64,000 nucleotides of DNA from Frigidibacter sp. Its GTDB lineage: Bacteria > Pseudomonadota > Alphaproteobacteria > Rhodobacterales > Rhodobacteraceae. Where the stretch lies: assembly GCF_030695035.1 (NCBI RefSeq), contig NZ_JAUYTT010000012.1, positions 248,001 to 312,000 on the forward strand. Direction: 5' to 3'. This document shows positions 40,197 to 48,576 of the stretch, piece after piece. Below the pieces are notes generated by a model. That model was not told where the DNA came from. It searched no databases and worked only from the letters and a program-made list of their open reading frames with translations. Each line of letters opens with the position of its first letter. Positions within the stretch are counted from its first letter, which is position 1. Both the position numbers and the translations under genes were made by a program.

Positions 40197-41180
40197 ATGC
40201 GCGCGCTTCTCTGGATCACCACGGCGGCGGCCGTGCTTTACGGCGGTTACTGGGTGGCCGGCTCCATCGCCATGCGGCGCGGGGCCGAGGCGGCGCTGGC
40301 CGATCTTCAGACGCAGGGCATCGCCGGCCCGGCCGAGATCACCCTGCGCGGCTTTCCCAGCCGCTTCGACCTGACGGTGGAGCCTGTGGCCCTGCGCAGC
40401 GGCGCCGTCGAATGGTCGGCGCCCTTCGTGCAGCTGTTCATGCTCGCCTATCGCCCCACCCATCTGATCGCAGTCTGGCCGCATGAGCAGACATTGACGC
40501 TGGCGGGCCTGCCGCTCGCCATCACCAGCACCGACATGCGCGCCTCTGCCGTGGTCGGGGTCAGCGGTGACCTGCCGCTGGACCGCACCGTGTTCATCGC
40601 CGAGGATCTGGCGATCAACGCCGGGGCGGACCTTGGCGTCAGCCTGACAGAGGCGCGAATGGCCACTCGCGCCACCGACGCCGGCCGCCTTGTGCATGAC
40701 CTTGGCGCCGAGCTGTTGGGGCTCCAGCTCTCCCCCGGCCTGCGCAACGCCGCCGATCCCGCCGGCACGCTGCCCGAGGTGATGGACTCGCTGCGCCTCA
40801 ACGCCGCCCTTACCCTCGACCGGCCGCTGGACCGTCACGCCGCCAGCGCGCCGCCGCGCCCCGTGGCGCTCGACCTGCGCGACCTGTCGCTGCGCTGGGG
40901 CGATCTCAGCCTGACCGCCAGCGGCCAGCTGGATCGCGGTGCCGATGGCCGGTTGCAGGGCCGCATCGACATCGACGCCGATCACTGGCGCGAGATTCTG
41001 GCGCTTGCCGTCGCCACCGGCCTTGTCCGCAAGGAGCTCGCCCCGACCTATGCCGCGGCGCTGGAGCAGTTGGCGGCAGTGTCGGGCAACGACCCGGATC
41101 GCCTGCAAGTGCCGCTGGTTCTGTCAGGCGGATGGATCACGCTTGGCCCGCTACCCATCGGCATCGCGCCCAGAATCTGA
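40197..41180 (+). CDS. DUF2125 family protein
   Basis: The 327-residue protein begins with a membrane anchor or uncleaved signal (MRALLWITTAAAVLYGGYWVAGS) and the GFPSRFDLTVEPV and WSAPFVQLFMLAYRPTHLIAVWPHEQTL blocks that define DUF2125 in alphaproteobacteria. It is probably envelope located; no function is known. It converges with the extensin-like gene (8-nt gap). Confidence 0.9.
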   Translation: MRALLWITTAAAVLYGGYWVAGSIAMRRGAEAALADLQTQGIAGPAEITLRGFPSRFDLTVEPVALRSGAVEWSAPFVQLFMLAYRPTHLIAVWPHEQTLTLAGLPLAITSTDMRASAVVGVSGDLPLDRTVFIAEDLAINAGADLGVSLTEARMATRATDAGRLVHDLGAELLGLQLSPGLRNAADPAGTLPEVMDSLRLNAALTLDRPLDRHAASAPPRPVALDLRDLSLRWGDLSLTASGQLDRGADGRLQGRIDIDADHWREILALAVATGLVRKELAPTYAAALEQLAAVSGNDPDRLQVPLVLSGGWITLGPLPIGIAPRI

Positions 41181-41188
41181 CGGCCTAT

Positions 41189-42100
41189 CTAGCGGCAATA
41201 GGCAGACCGCCGACCCGCCGCAGTATCCAGATGCAGGTGGTCGCGGTGATACACGTCGGAGTTCGGCCCCAGCACCGTGCCGAATGGCCCGCAGGCCGCC
41301 TTGTGCATCGCCTTCAGGATCTTGCCATGCTGGCGCTCATTCCAGCCCTTCAGCACGGTGATCGACACGCCATTGGCCAGCGTCACAGCAGAGATGTCGA
41401 TGGCCTTGCCGCGCCCATGCTCGGAAATCTTGGCGCCGCGCTGGTTGTTGCGCGGCCGGCAGCTGTAATGCGCCGCGACCTGCAACTGCACCGCGCCGCC
41501 CCCCAGCCGCCCGACGGCGGGCTTCACCCCCCGCTCCACCCAGCGATTCAACGCGCGGGCCGTATCGCAGTCGATGCTCGCCGGTGTCGACAGCTTCACG
41601 CCAGAAACAGAGGTAACCAGCACCCCGTCCTTCAGCCCACAGCCCTGCACCTGTGCCCGGATCGGCGGAATGGTGGTGCCGCGGATATCGGGGTTGCCGC
41701 AGACCGACCCCTTGCGCCCCGTGGTCGCCTCGGGCACCGGCTGGGTGCGGAAGCCCGCCGCCGCCACGGAAGATCGCCGCTGCAGGTTCTCGGGCCGCGG
41801 TTCGGGCCGGGCCGTCATCGGCGCATAGGCGATGGTGGCAGAGGAGACCTGCACCACCTCGGTGCGCAGCGCCGCCACCGGGCGCGGGCGTGGCCGCAGC
41901 CCCGGCAGAGCGGCCCCGGAAGGCGCAGCCACCGCGACGGCAGTCGAACCGGGCCTCGGCTTGGGCCGTATCGTTGGCACCGCGCTTGCCACAGGCGCCG
42001 CAACCTCGGGTCGCTGCACCTGACGCGCATCCTGTGCCAAGGCGCCCCCCGCACCCAGCATCAGCAGCGCCGCGAGCCAAGCCCGCGCCGCCCTGCTCAT
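41189..42100 (-). CDS. extensin-like C-terminal domain protein
   Basis: The 303-residue protein has a signal peptide ([23 protein letters not shown]), a Pro/Arg-rich middle, and a C-terminal domain of the extensin-like family: GVKLSTPASIDCDTARALNRW, YSCRPRNNQRGAKISEHGRGKAIDIS and HRDHLHLDTA. The SEHGRGKAIDIS and DHLHLD blocks resemble the zinc site of D-Ala-D-Ala metallopeptidases, so a role in peptidoglycan is possible. Its start overlaps the upstream gene stop by 4 nt (ATGA). Confidence 0.88.
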   Translation of the reverse strand: MSRAARAWLAALLMLGAGGALAQDARQVQRPEVAAPVASAVPTIRPKPRPGSTAVAVAAPSGAALPGLRPRPRPVAALRTEVVQVSSATIAYAPMTARPEPRPENLQRRSSVAAAGFRTQPVPEATTGRKGSVCGNPDIRGTTIPPIRAQVQGCGLKDGVLVTSVSGVKLSTPASIDCDTARALNRWVERGVKPAVGRLGGGAVQLQVAAHYSCRPRNNQRGAKISEHGRGKAIDISAVTLANGVSITVLKGWNERQHGKILKAMHKAACGPFGTVLGPNSDVYHRDHLHLDTAAGRRSAYCR

Positions 42101-43011
42101 CTGCCGGCCTTGCTGCGGCCGAAATCCGGCGCAGCGGTATCCTGCCCCGCCTCGATGATGCCGCGGCGGATGGCGCGGGTGCGGGTGAAATAGTCGAACA
42201 GCATCTCGCCATCGCCGGTGCGGATCGCGCGTTGCAGCGCGAACAGCTCTTCGGTGAAGCGGCCGAGGATCTCCAGCGTCGCGTCCTTGTTGGTCAGGAA
42301 CACATCGCGCCACATCGTCGGGTCGCTGGCGGCGATGCGGGTGAAGTCGCGGAAACCGGCGGCAGAATATTGCACCACCTCGCTGTCGGTGACGCGGGCC
42401 AGATCGTCGGCCACCCCCACCATCGTGTAGGCGATCAGGTGCGGTGTGTGGCTGGTGACGGCCAGCACCAGGTCATGATGCTCCGCCTCCATCTCGTCGA
42501 CATTGGCCCCCATCGCCTCGCACAGCGCCCGCATCCGCGCGGTCGCCGCCGCATCGCCGCCCGGCAGCGGCGTCAGCAGCCACCAGCGGTTGCGGAAGAG
42601 GCCTGCGAAGCCCGAGTACGGCCCCGAATGCTCGGTCCCGGCAATCGGGTGGCCCGGCACGAAATGCACGCCATCGGGCAGATGCGGGGCGACGGCGGCA
42701 ATCACCGCCTGCTTGACCGATCCCACATCGGTGACCGTCGCGCCCGGCTTCAGATGCGGCCCGATCTCGGCCGCGACCGACCCCATCGCGCCCACAGGCA
42801 CGCAGAGCACCACAAGATCCGCGCCCTGCACCGCCTCGGCAGCCGTGGCAAACACCTCGTCGCAGAACCCGATCGCCAGCGCCGCGGCCCGGCTTTCCGC
42901 GCTCGGTGCATGGCCCACGATCCGCCCCGCCAGCCCGCCGGCCCGCATCGCATGCGCCATGGACGAGGCGATCAGCCCCAGCCCGATCAGCGCCACCCGG
43001 TCATAGATCAT
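42097..43011 (-). CDS. tyrC: prephenate / arogenate dehydrogenase
   Basis: The 304-residue enzyme acts in tyrosine synthesis. It has the NAD(P) motif GLGLIASS near the N-terminus, [16 protein letters not shown], and [15 protein letters not shown], characteristic of cyclohexadienyl dehydrogenases. Whether prephenate or arogenate is preferred cannot be read. It overlaps hisC and the extensin-like gene by 4 nt each, so three genes are translationally coupled. Confidence 0.93.
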   Translation of the reverse strand: MIYDRVALIGLGLIASSMAHAMRAGGLAGRIVGHAPSAESRAAALAIGFCDEVFATAAEAVQGADLVVLCVPVGAMGSVAAEIGPHLKPGATVTDVGSVKQAVIAAVAPHLPDGVHFVPGHPIAGTEHSGPYSGFAGLFRNRWWLLTPLPGGDAAATARMRALCEAMGANVDEMEAEHHDLVLAVTSHTPHLIAYTMVGVADDLARVTDSEVVQYSAAGFRDFTRIAASDPTMWRDVFLTNKDATLEILGRFTEELFALQRAIRTGDGEMLFDYFTRTRAIRRGIIEAGQDTAAPDFGRSKAGR

Positions 43012-44141
43012 GCAGCCCCGCCTTCCGGCACACCGCTTTCCGGTTCCGGCCGCGGCTTCGCCAGCGCCTTGAACTGGCCGATGGCATGGGCGATCCGCCG
43101 GCAGCTGGCCTCATCCCCCACGGTAATGCGCAGGCAGTTCGGCAGCTTGTAGCCGGTCACCCGCCGCACGATCAGCCCCTGGCTTTGCAGCCAGGTGTCG
43201 CAGGCGGCGGCCTCGGCTTCGTCGGCAAAGCGGGCAAGGATGAAGTTCGCCGTGGAAGTGTCTGACGGCACGCCCTTTTCCGCCAGCGCCTCGGCCATCC
43301 AGGCGCGCAGCCGCGTATTGTCGGCCCGGCAGCGATCCACCCAGTCCTGATCGCGCACCGCCGCCTCGGCCGCCTCCAGCTGCGTGGTGGACAGGTTGAA
43401 GGGTCCGCGGATGCGGTTCAGCACATCGATGATGGATTTCGGGCCATAGCCCCAACCGATCCGCAGCCCGCCAAGCCCGTAGATCTTCGAGAAGGTCCGC
43501 GTCATCACCACATTAGGCCGCGTCGTCGCCAGCCAGGCGCCGCCATCATAGCCCGCCACATATTCGGCATAGGCCCCGTCCAGCACCAGAATGGCCTGCG
43601 GCGGCAGCCCGTCGGCCAGCCGCTCGATCTCGGACAGGCCGATCATCGTGCCGGTGGGGTTGTTGGGGTTGGCGATGAACACCAGCTTGGTGGCCGGCCC
43701 GCAGGCCGCCAGGATCGCGTCGACATCCGTCACCCGCTCGCGCTCGCGCACCTCGACCGGGGTGGCACCGGCGGCCATGGTCGAGATGCGGTACATCAGG
43801 AAGCCATGTTCGGTGAACACCACCTCATCCCCCGGCCCAGCATAGGCCTGGCAGAGGAAGTGGATGATCTCGTCGCTGCCGACCCCGCAGATGATCCGCG
43901 AGGCATCGAGCCCGTGCACATCGCCAATCGCCTGGCGCAGGCTGGCATGGTCGGTATTGGGATAGCGGTGCAGCTTGTGGACCGAGCGAAGGAACGCGTC
44001 CTTGGCCTTTTCCGAGGCGCCGAACGGGTTCTCGTTCGAGGACAGCTTGATCGCGTCGGACAGGCCCGCCACATGGCCCGACCCGCCTTGGTAGAGCGCG
44101 ATATCAAGAATGCCGGGCTGCGGGCGGATCTGGTCTGACAT
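43008..44141 (-). CDS. hisC: histidinol-phosphate / aromatic aminotransferase
   Basis: The 377-residue PLP enzyme has [34 protein letters not shown] and the cofactor lysine in [17 protein letters not shown], all diagnostic of HisC. Its coupling with tyrC suggests it also transaminates prephenate or phenylpyruvate, as seen with HisC homologs in other bacteria. ATG 44141 has GGAG 9 nt upstream; a GTG three codons earlier is too close to it. Confidence 0.93.
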   Translation of the reverse strand: MSDQIRPQPGILDIALYQGGSGHVAGLSDAIKLSSNENPFGASEKAKDAFLRSVHKLHRYPNTDHASLRQAIGDVHGLDASRIICGVGSDEIIHFLCQAYAGPGDEVVFTEHGFLMYRISTMAAGATPVEVRERERVTDVDAILAACGPATKLVFIANPNNPTGTMIGLSEIERLADGLPPQAILVLDGAYAEYVAGYDGGAWLATTRPNVVMTRTFSKIYGLGGLRIGWGYGPKSIIDVLNRIRGPFNLSTTQLEAAEAAVRDQDWVDRCRADNTRLRAWMAEALAEKGVPSDTSTANFILARFADEAEAAACDTWLQSQGLIVRRVTGYKLPNCLRITVGDEASCRRIAHAIGQFKALAKPRPEPESGVPEGGAA

Positions 44142-44237
44142 GGTGAACACTCCGAAACTCCCGGCTTTCTAGCCGCCCGGTCACCCCAATGCCAGCAGCA
44201 TGTTGCTGCATCCGCAACTGCGGCGCCCGGCATGGCA

Positions 44238-44268
44238 AAAGGGCCGCCGGCTTGCGCCGCGGCCCTTT
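44238..44268 (-). terminator. terminator of rpsD (bidirectional hairpin)
   Basis: A perfect 10-bp stem (AAAGGGCCGC, 44238-44247, pairing with 44259-44268) with an 11-nt loop ends in TTTT in the leftward direction, 44 nt after the rpsD stop. Confidence 0.75.
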
Positions 44269-44311
44269 CGTATGACACTGACCGCGCGGCGCTGAAGCGC
44301 CGCCGCCGGGA

Positions 44312-44932
44312 TCAGTTCTTGGCGTAATATTCGACCACGAGGTTCGGTTCCATCACCACCGCATAGGGCACATCGGCCAGTGCGGGGGTACGGACGAAGG
44401 TGGCGGTCATCTTCGAGTGGTCGGCTTCCAGGTAGTCCGGCACGTCGCGCTCGGTCAGGCCCACCGATTCCAGCACGATCGCCAGCTGGCGCGAGCGGTC
44501 ACGGACGGCGATCACGTCGCCCTCTTTCACCCGGAACGACGCGATGTTGACGCGCTGGCCGTTCACGGTGATGTGGCCGTGGTTCACGAACTGACGGGCG
44601 GCGAAGATGGTCGGAACGAACTTGGCGCGGTAGATCACCGCATCCAGACGCCGCTCCAGCAGACCCACCAGGTTCTCACCGGTGTCGCCCTTGACGCGCT
44701 CGGCCTCGCCAAAGATCTTGCGGAACTGCTTTTCGGTCAGGTCGCCGTAGTAGCCTTTCAGCTTCTGCTTGGCGCGCAGCTGGGTGCCGAAGTCCGACAG
44801 CTTGTTCTTGCGGCGCTGGCCATGCTGGCCCGGGCCGTATTCACGCTTGTTCACCGGGGATTTGGCACGGCCCCAGATGTTCTCGCCCATGCGGCGGTCG
44901 AGTTTGTACTTGGCAGAGGTGCGTTTGGTCAC
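44312..44932 (-). CDS. rpsD: 30S ribosomal protein S4
   Basis: The 206-residue protein nucleates 30S assembly and binds 16S rRNA. It starts (V)[37 protein letters not shown] and carries the S4 RNA-binding domain with [34 protein letters not shown] 44932 is chosen because GGAGATCAGCG lies just upstream and length then fits the family. The promoter and a hairpin-T5 element lie 140-200 nt upstream, suggesting leader control. Confidence 0.98.
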   Translation of the reverse strand: MTKRTSAKYKLDRRMGENIWGRAKSPVNKREYGPGQHGQRRKNKLSDFGTQLRAKQKLKGYYGDLTEKQFRKIFGEAERVKGDTGENLVGLLERRLDAVIYRAKFVPTIFAARQFVNHGHITVNGQRVNIASFRVKEGDVIAVRDRSRQLAIVLESVGLTERDVPDYLEADHSKMTATFVRTPALADVPYAVVMEPNLVVEYYAKN

Positions 44933-45071
44933 CGCTGATCTCCTTCGTTGTTGTTCTTGATGCCCCCGGCAAGCCGGCGGCGATTTTTTGAATCGAAGGG
45001 CGTTGTCCTTTGCCGCGGGCATAAGCCCTTGGCCGACAGGCATCCCCTTGCGAGGGCCACCAACACCAATG

Positions 45072-45098
45072 AAAAAGCCCCGGACAAACGGGTCCGGG
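45072..45098 (-). terminator. hairpin-T5 element in the rpsD leader (possible attenuator)
   Basis: A 7-bp stem (CCCGGAC, 45079-45085, pairing with 45092-45098), 6-nt loop, then GC and TTTTT in the leftward direction. It lies only about 10 nt after the predicted start of transcription from the promoter at 45107-45134 and 140 nt before rpsD. Confidence 0.65.
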
Positions 45099-45106
45099 AC
45101 GGCGAG

Positions 45107-45134
45107 CTTATACAGGGGCGGGGGCGGGAGTCAA
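45107..45134 (-). promoter_or_regulatory. sigma-70-type promoter ahead of rpsD
   Basis: Read leftward, TTGACT (complement of 45129-45134), 16 nt, TATAAG (complement of 45107-45112), near consensus. It drives a leader that meets a terminator-like hairpin at once. Confidence 0.6.
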
Positions 45135-45434
45135 CAGGGAGGGGCGACGCGTCTCAACCTATACTCCCCCCACAGGGCGCTCGGCTCGGCAAACCGCGCT
45201 GCGCAGAATATCGGCCGTCGACGAAATTCTGCTGTGCCCGCCCTGCGGGGGGCGGGCACATTCGTGCCCACCCGGGCGGACCCATCAGAATTTGGAGCCG
45301 TTCGGACCAAGCTTCACCCCCCTTGCCCTGCGGCTCGCGCCTTCGGGCAACCGTCGCGGGCGGCTTGCCACTGGCAAGCCGCCTGATCGCGCCGGGGCGC
45401 CTAACCTACAAGCCGCTTCGCCTAGGGCAATCGT
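45135..45434. other. 300-nt structured non-coding region
   Basis: Between the Hint gene and the rpsD promoter there is no credible gene. It holds an 8-bp inverted repeat (AAATTCTG 45224-45231 / CAGAATTT 45286-45293) enclosing a perfect 9-bp hairpin (45234-45242 with 45251-45259). A separate 11-bp hairpin with a 3-nt loop lies at 45359-45383. This is more structure than chance spacers here show; it could be a noncoding RNA or a repeat family. Confidence 0.5.
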
Positions 45435-46526
45435 CTAGGCCGCCTCATGCCGCAAGATCGCCGCCTCCGGCGCGCTCAGGTTACGGCGGGCGTAGTCGCC
45501 ATAGCTGCGGGGGTCGGCCTCCACCTGCGGCAGCAGCGCGGCGAGGCCGCGGCGTTGCACCGGGTCCAGCATGTCCAGCGCGGCATTGGCGGGATGGAAG
45601 CTCTCCGTCTCCAGCCCGTTGGCGCGGATGATCTGGTGGCGCTCCAGCAGCAGGTGCACATAGGTCACCTCGCGCAGGCTATGATCCACATGCACCCGGC
45701 AATCGTCGATCATGTCGCCTGCCGCCACCAGCACCTCGGGCGTATTGAACAGGGCCAGTGCCGCCGGGCCGCGCAGCAGCATCCGGTGGCGGGGCGAGAC
45801 GATCAGGTCACCGTCCGGCCTATCTTCCCCCATCGCTCCCCGCCGGATGCGGATCGGCCGCAGCTCGGGCATCGCGTAAAGCCGCGCGCCGGTCATCCGC
45901 CGGCTGCCGGTCCAGATCACCTGCTGCGCGCCGTCATCGCGGGTCCAGAGCCGGTCTCCAGCGCGGATCTGCTCCACCGGGCGGGGGCCTTGCGGGGTAT
46001 CGACCAGCGTGCCGGTGGTGAAGCAGATCACCCCCGCTTCGGAGCGCGGCCCGCGGGTCAGCGCCTCGGCCCCGTCCAGCGTGCGGTTCACCACCCACAG
46101 CTCGCGCCCCGGGGGCGGCATCTCTCCGGTGACCATCAGCAGGCGCGCCGCGCTGCCCTCCACCGCGATCACCGTCACCTGCCAGGCCATCAGCCCGTCG
46201 GTGACGACGAACCCCTGCTCCGGCACGCCGGCATCGCCATAGGGACTGGTTTCGACTTGCGTATCAGGGTCGCTCTCAGGGGCGGCACCAAAGCCCGCCG
46301 CACCGATCAGCCGCCGCACCGCGCGCGCGGCCCGTCTGCGAAGGTCTGCCTCCCCCTCGGCACTGTGCAGGACCAAAAGCCCGGCCGGTCCGTCCACCCG
46401 CACCGCCTCGCCCCACCAGCGCCACTGCGCGCCGACAATCAACGAGGGAAGCGGCGCGGCGCGAATGCCGTCCAGTTCCGTCTGCGACCAAGAGATGACA
46501 AACGTGCCCGATGTGCCCGTTCTCAT
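45435..46526 (-). CDS. Hint-domain protein with catalytic-type cysteine
   Basis: The 363-residue protein has an unassigned N-terminal region (1-165). A Hint domain begins at Cys168: ICFTTGTLVDTPQGPRPVEQIRAGDRLWTRDDGAQQVIWTGSR, then LIVSPRHRMLLRGP, YVHLLLERHQIIRANGLETESFHP. Unlike the protein at 2022-2861 it keeps the nucleophile-position cysteine. Such Hint modules in Rhodobacterales may self-cleave or act in secretion; neither is shown. No signal peptide is clear. Confidence 0.83.
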   Translation of the reverse strand: MRTGTSGTFVISWSQTELDGIRAAPLPSLIVGAQWRWWGEAVRVDGPAGLLVLHSAEGEADLRRRAARAVRRLIGAAGFGAAPESDPDTQVETSPYGDAGVPEQGFVVTDGLMAWQVTVIAVEGSAARLLMVTGEMPPPGRELWVVNRTLDGAEALTRGPRSEAGVICFTTGTLVDTPQGPRPVEQIRAGDRLWTRDDGAQQVIWTGSRRMTGARLYAMPELRPIRIRRGAMGEDRPDGDLIVSPRHRMLLRGPAALALFNTPEVLVAAGDMIDDCRVHVDHSLREVTYVHLLLERHQIIRANGLETESFHPANAALDMLDPVQRRGLAALLPQVEADPRSYGDYARRNLSAPEAAILRHEAA

Positions 46527-46635
46527 GACTCGTATTACCTGCCGTCGTCGTTTTTTGTTTTCGGCCTTAGGGCCGTTATATCAGAATGTTAGCACGCGTT
46601 CTTCATGTTGGAAAGCGCCCGTGCCTTCCGCAACG

Positions 46636-47577
46636 TCAAAAGTTCATCCGCAACCGCATCGATCCCACGACCTGCCCCTCGGGCTGGTCCTCGAACTCCT
46701 CCGACAGCCAGGTCGCGCCGTAGAACAGGCCCATCCGCTCGCCGCGAACCTGCATCCCGGCGCGCACCCGGAAGCGGTTCTCCTCGGGTTCGGGATCGTT
46801 GCCGCCGCCGTTCAGATAGACGCTGTCCGCGACATAGGCCGCGTCGCCTCCCAACACGAAGCTGGCCCCCGGCTCGGAATGGCCCGAGATCGAGACATAG
46901 CGCTGCCCGGTCACGGTATCGCGCGACCACAGCGCCCCGCGCTCGATCTGGCCGAAGTTGAGGTCGGCGCCGACGCGCACCAGCGTCTCATCCCCGACCC
47001 GCGCCTCGGCGAAGGGGCGCAGCTCGGCATGGTCGCCAAGGGGATAGGTCCGGCCAAGCTCGCCCGACAGCGTCGGCACGATGCGGTTGCCGATCTGGTC
47101 ATCGACCACGCTGACGGCGGGCGCCGACACCTGCTCATGCAGCCAGTCATGCACGCTGCCGACGCCCGTCTGCGGCCCCATCGCCACCAGATCGAGCCCG
47201 GCCGTCGCCTCGGCCGTGCCAAGCGCGAAATGGGTGTGAAGGCCGAAGGACAGGACACCCGCATAGCGGCGGTCCCATTCGGGCGGGGTGGACAGCTCCG
47301 AAGGCGCGATGATCTCTGACCGCAGGCGGAATTCCAGCAGACTGCCCGGCCGGGTCGGCAGCATGCCATCCCACATCGGGCCGCGCAGGATGCTCATCTG
47401 ATAGCCCCCGGTGCGCCAGCGATCCTCGCCATCGCCCAGATAGTCGTTGGTGAACATCCGGCCGATGCCGAGCGTCATCCGCTCCTGCGCTGCCAGCGGC
47501 GCACCCGCCACCAGAAGCGCACCGAAAAGCGCCGCGCGCGTGAAAGCGCCGCAAAGCGCCTTGGGGGATCTGCTCAT
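46636..47577 (-). CDS. LpxR-type lipid A deacylase (DUF2219) outer-membrane protein
   Basis: The 313-residue product has a signal peptide (GALLVAGAPLAAQE) and the LpxR-family start IGRMFTNDYLGDGEDRWRTGGYQMS. It also has VAMGPQTGVGSVHDWLHE, repeated beta-strand patterns and a C-terminal Phe (RMNF) as in outer-membrane barrels. LpxR removes the 3'-acyloxyacyl chain of lipid A in Salmonella using a conserved Asn/Asp and His; plausible counterparts are seen in TNDYLGD and VHDWLH. Activity is inferred. Confidence 0.83.
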   Translation of the reverse strand: MSRSPKALCGAFTRAALFGALLVAGAPLAAQERMTLGIGRMFTNDYLGDGEDRWRTGGYQMSILRGPMWDGMLPTRPGSLLEFRLRSEIIAPSELSTPPEWDRRYAGVLSFGLHTHFALGTAEATAGLDLVAMGPQTGVGSVHDWLHEQVSAPAVSVVDDQIGNRIVPTLSGELGRTYPLGDHAELRPFAEARVGDETLVRVGADLNFGQIERGALWSRDTVTGQRYVSISGHSEPGASFVLGGDAAYVADSVYLNGGGNDPEPEENRFRVRAGMQVRGERMGLFYGATWLSEEFEDQPEGQVVGSMRLRMNF

Positions 47578-47725
47578 CCCGACCTCATATGTTCACTGCC
47601 TGTTGACGGTTTTCCGCCATTACACCTTTTGTAGCGGCCAAGTCACAAGTGCGCTAGTGCAACTCGGCCACAGGGGCGGCAGAAGCGGGGTTTGGGGCCG
47701 ATTACGACAATTATAGGGCGAGGTT

Positions 47726-47908
47726 CTAGAGATCGGGGTGCAGGGGAACGTCTGGCCTGACTCGCTTGGCGATTTCGCCCGGCCTGGCGTAGAGCGTCTG
47801 GCTCTCTTTCGCATTCGGGATGAACGCGACGATCGTCACTGCGGACTCCTGCGGGATCCAGTCGCCGGAAAAGCAGCACATGACCATTCCCGGCTCGCTT
47901 CGGCCCAT
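47726..47908 (-). CDS. small hypothetical protein (60 aa) coupled to an AsnC-domain gene
   Basis: ATG 47908 lies 9 nt after the stop of the AsnC-domain gene, with GAGGAAG as ribosome-binding site overlapping that stop. The product (MGRSEPGMVMCCFSGDWIPQESAVTIVAF..., ending VPLHPDL) has a CC pair and no recognised domain. Tight coupling and a non-biased amino-acid composition favour a real gene. Function unknown. Confidence 0.6.
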   Translation of the reverse strand: MGRSEPGMVMCCFSGDWIPQESAVTIVAFIPNAKESQTLYARPGEIAKRVRPDVPLHPDL

Positions 47909-47917
47909 GGTTCTTCC

Positions 47918-48154
47918 TCAAAACGCTTTGAATGTCATCGTCGTCAGCGTCCGGCTGATCCCCGGAATGTCGAACAGCGCCTCGTTCAGCCAATGGCCCA
48001 CATCCGCCTCATCCGGGATATAGACCTTGGCGATCAGGTCATATTCGCCCGAGGTGGAATACAGCTCGCTCACCACCTCGCGGGCATAGATCGCGTCGGC
48101 CACCTCATAGGTCTTGCCGGACTGGCAGCGGAACTGAACGAAAACACAGCGCAT
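47918..48154 (-). CDS. stand-alone Lrp/AsnC ligand-binding (RAM) domain protein
   Basis: The 78-residue protein is only the C-terminal sensor half of an Lrp/AsnC regulator (MRCVFVQFRCQSGKTYEVADAIYAREVVSELYSTSGEYDLIAKVYI...). It has no DNA-binding helix-turn-helix. Such stand-alone RAM proteins bind amino acids and may modulate full-length regulators. ATG 48154 follows GGAGG. It is the first gene of a two-gene unit with the 60-residue protein. Confidence 0.88.
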   Translation of the reverse strand: MRCVFVQFRCQSGKTYEVADAIYAREVVSELYSTSGEYDLIAKVYIPDEADVGHWLNEALFDIPGISRTLTTMTFKAF

Positions 48155-48249
48155 GGGAGGCCTCCATTTTGGGCCCAGACTAGGGGCAGGAGCGCGCAAC
48201 GGGAAGGGGGCGTCTGGACAAGACTGCGCCGCGCCGACAGTCTGCGCCC

Positions 48250-48573
48250 ATGACCGCGATCCCCCTCTATCTGTTTGCCGCGTTGGCCGAGATTGCCGGC
48301 TGCTTCGCGCTGTGGTCGGTACTGCGGCTGGACCGCTCGCCGCTGTGGCTGCTGCCCGGAACCGCGGCACTGCTGGCCTTTGCCGCCGCGCTGGCCTTCA
48401 GCCCGGCCGATCATGCCGGGCGCGCCTATGCGGCCTATGGCGGGGTCTATGTCGCGGCCTCGGTCGCGTGGCTGGCGCTGGTGGAACGGCAGAGGCCGGA
48501 CCTGTGGGATCTGGCCGGCACCGCGCTTTGCCTTGCCGGCGCCGCGCTGATCCTCTGGGGGCCGCGCGGCTAG
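48250..48573 (+). CDS. YnfA/UPF0060 family small membrane protein
   Basis: The 107-residue protein has four predicted membrane helices and the family start [21 protein letters not shown], then [17 protein letters not shown] and [17 protein letters not shown]0060 proteins resemble small multidrug transporters; E. coli YnfA has been reported as an efflux protein, but the role here is unproven. It ends 3 nt before the convergent helicase gene. Confidence 0.93.
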   Translation: MTAIPLYLFAALAEIAGCFALWSVLRLDRSPLWLLPGTAALLAFAAALAFSPADHAGRAYAAYGGVYVAASVAWLALVERQRPDLWDLAGTALCLAGAALILWGPRG

Positions 48574-48576
48574 GCC

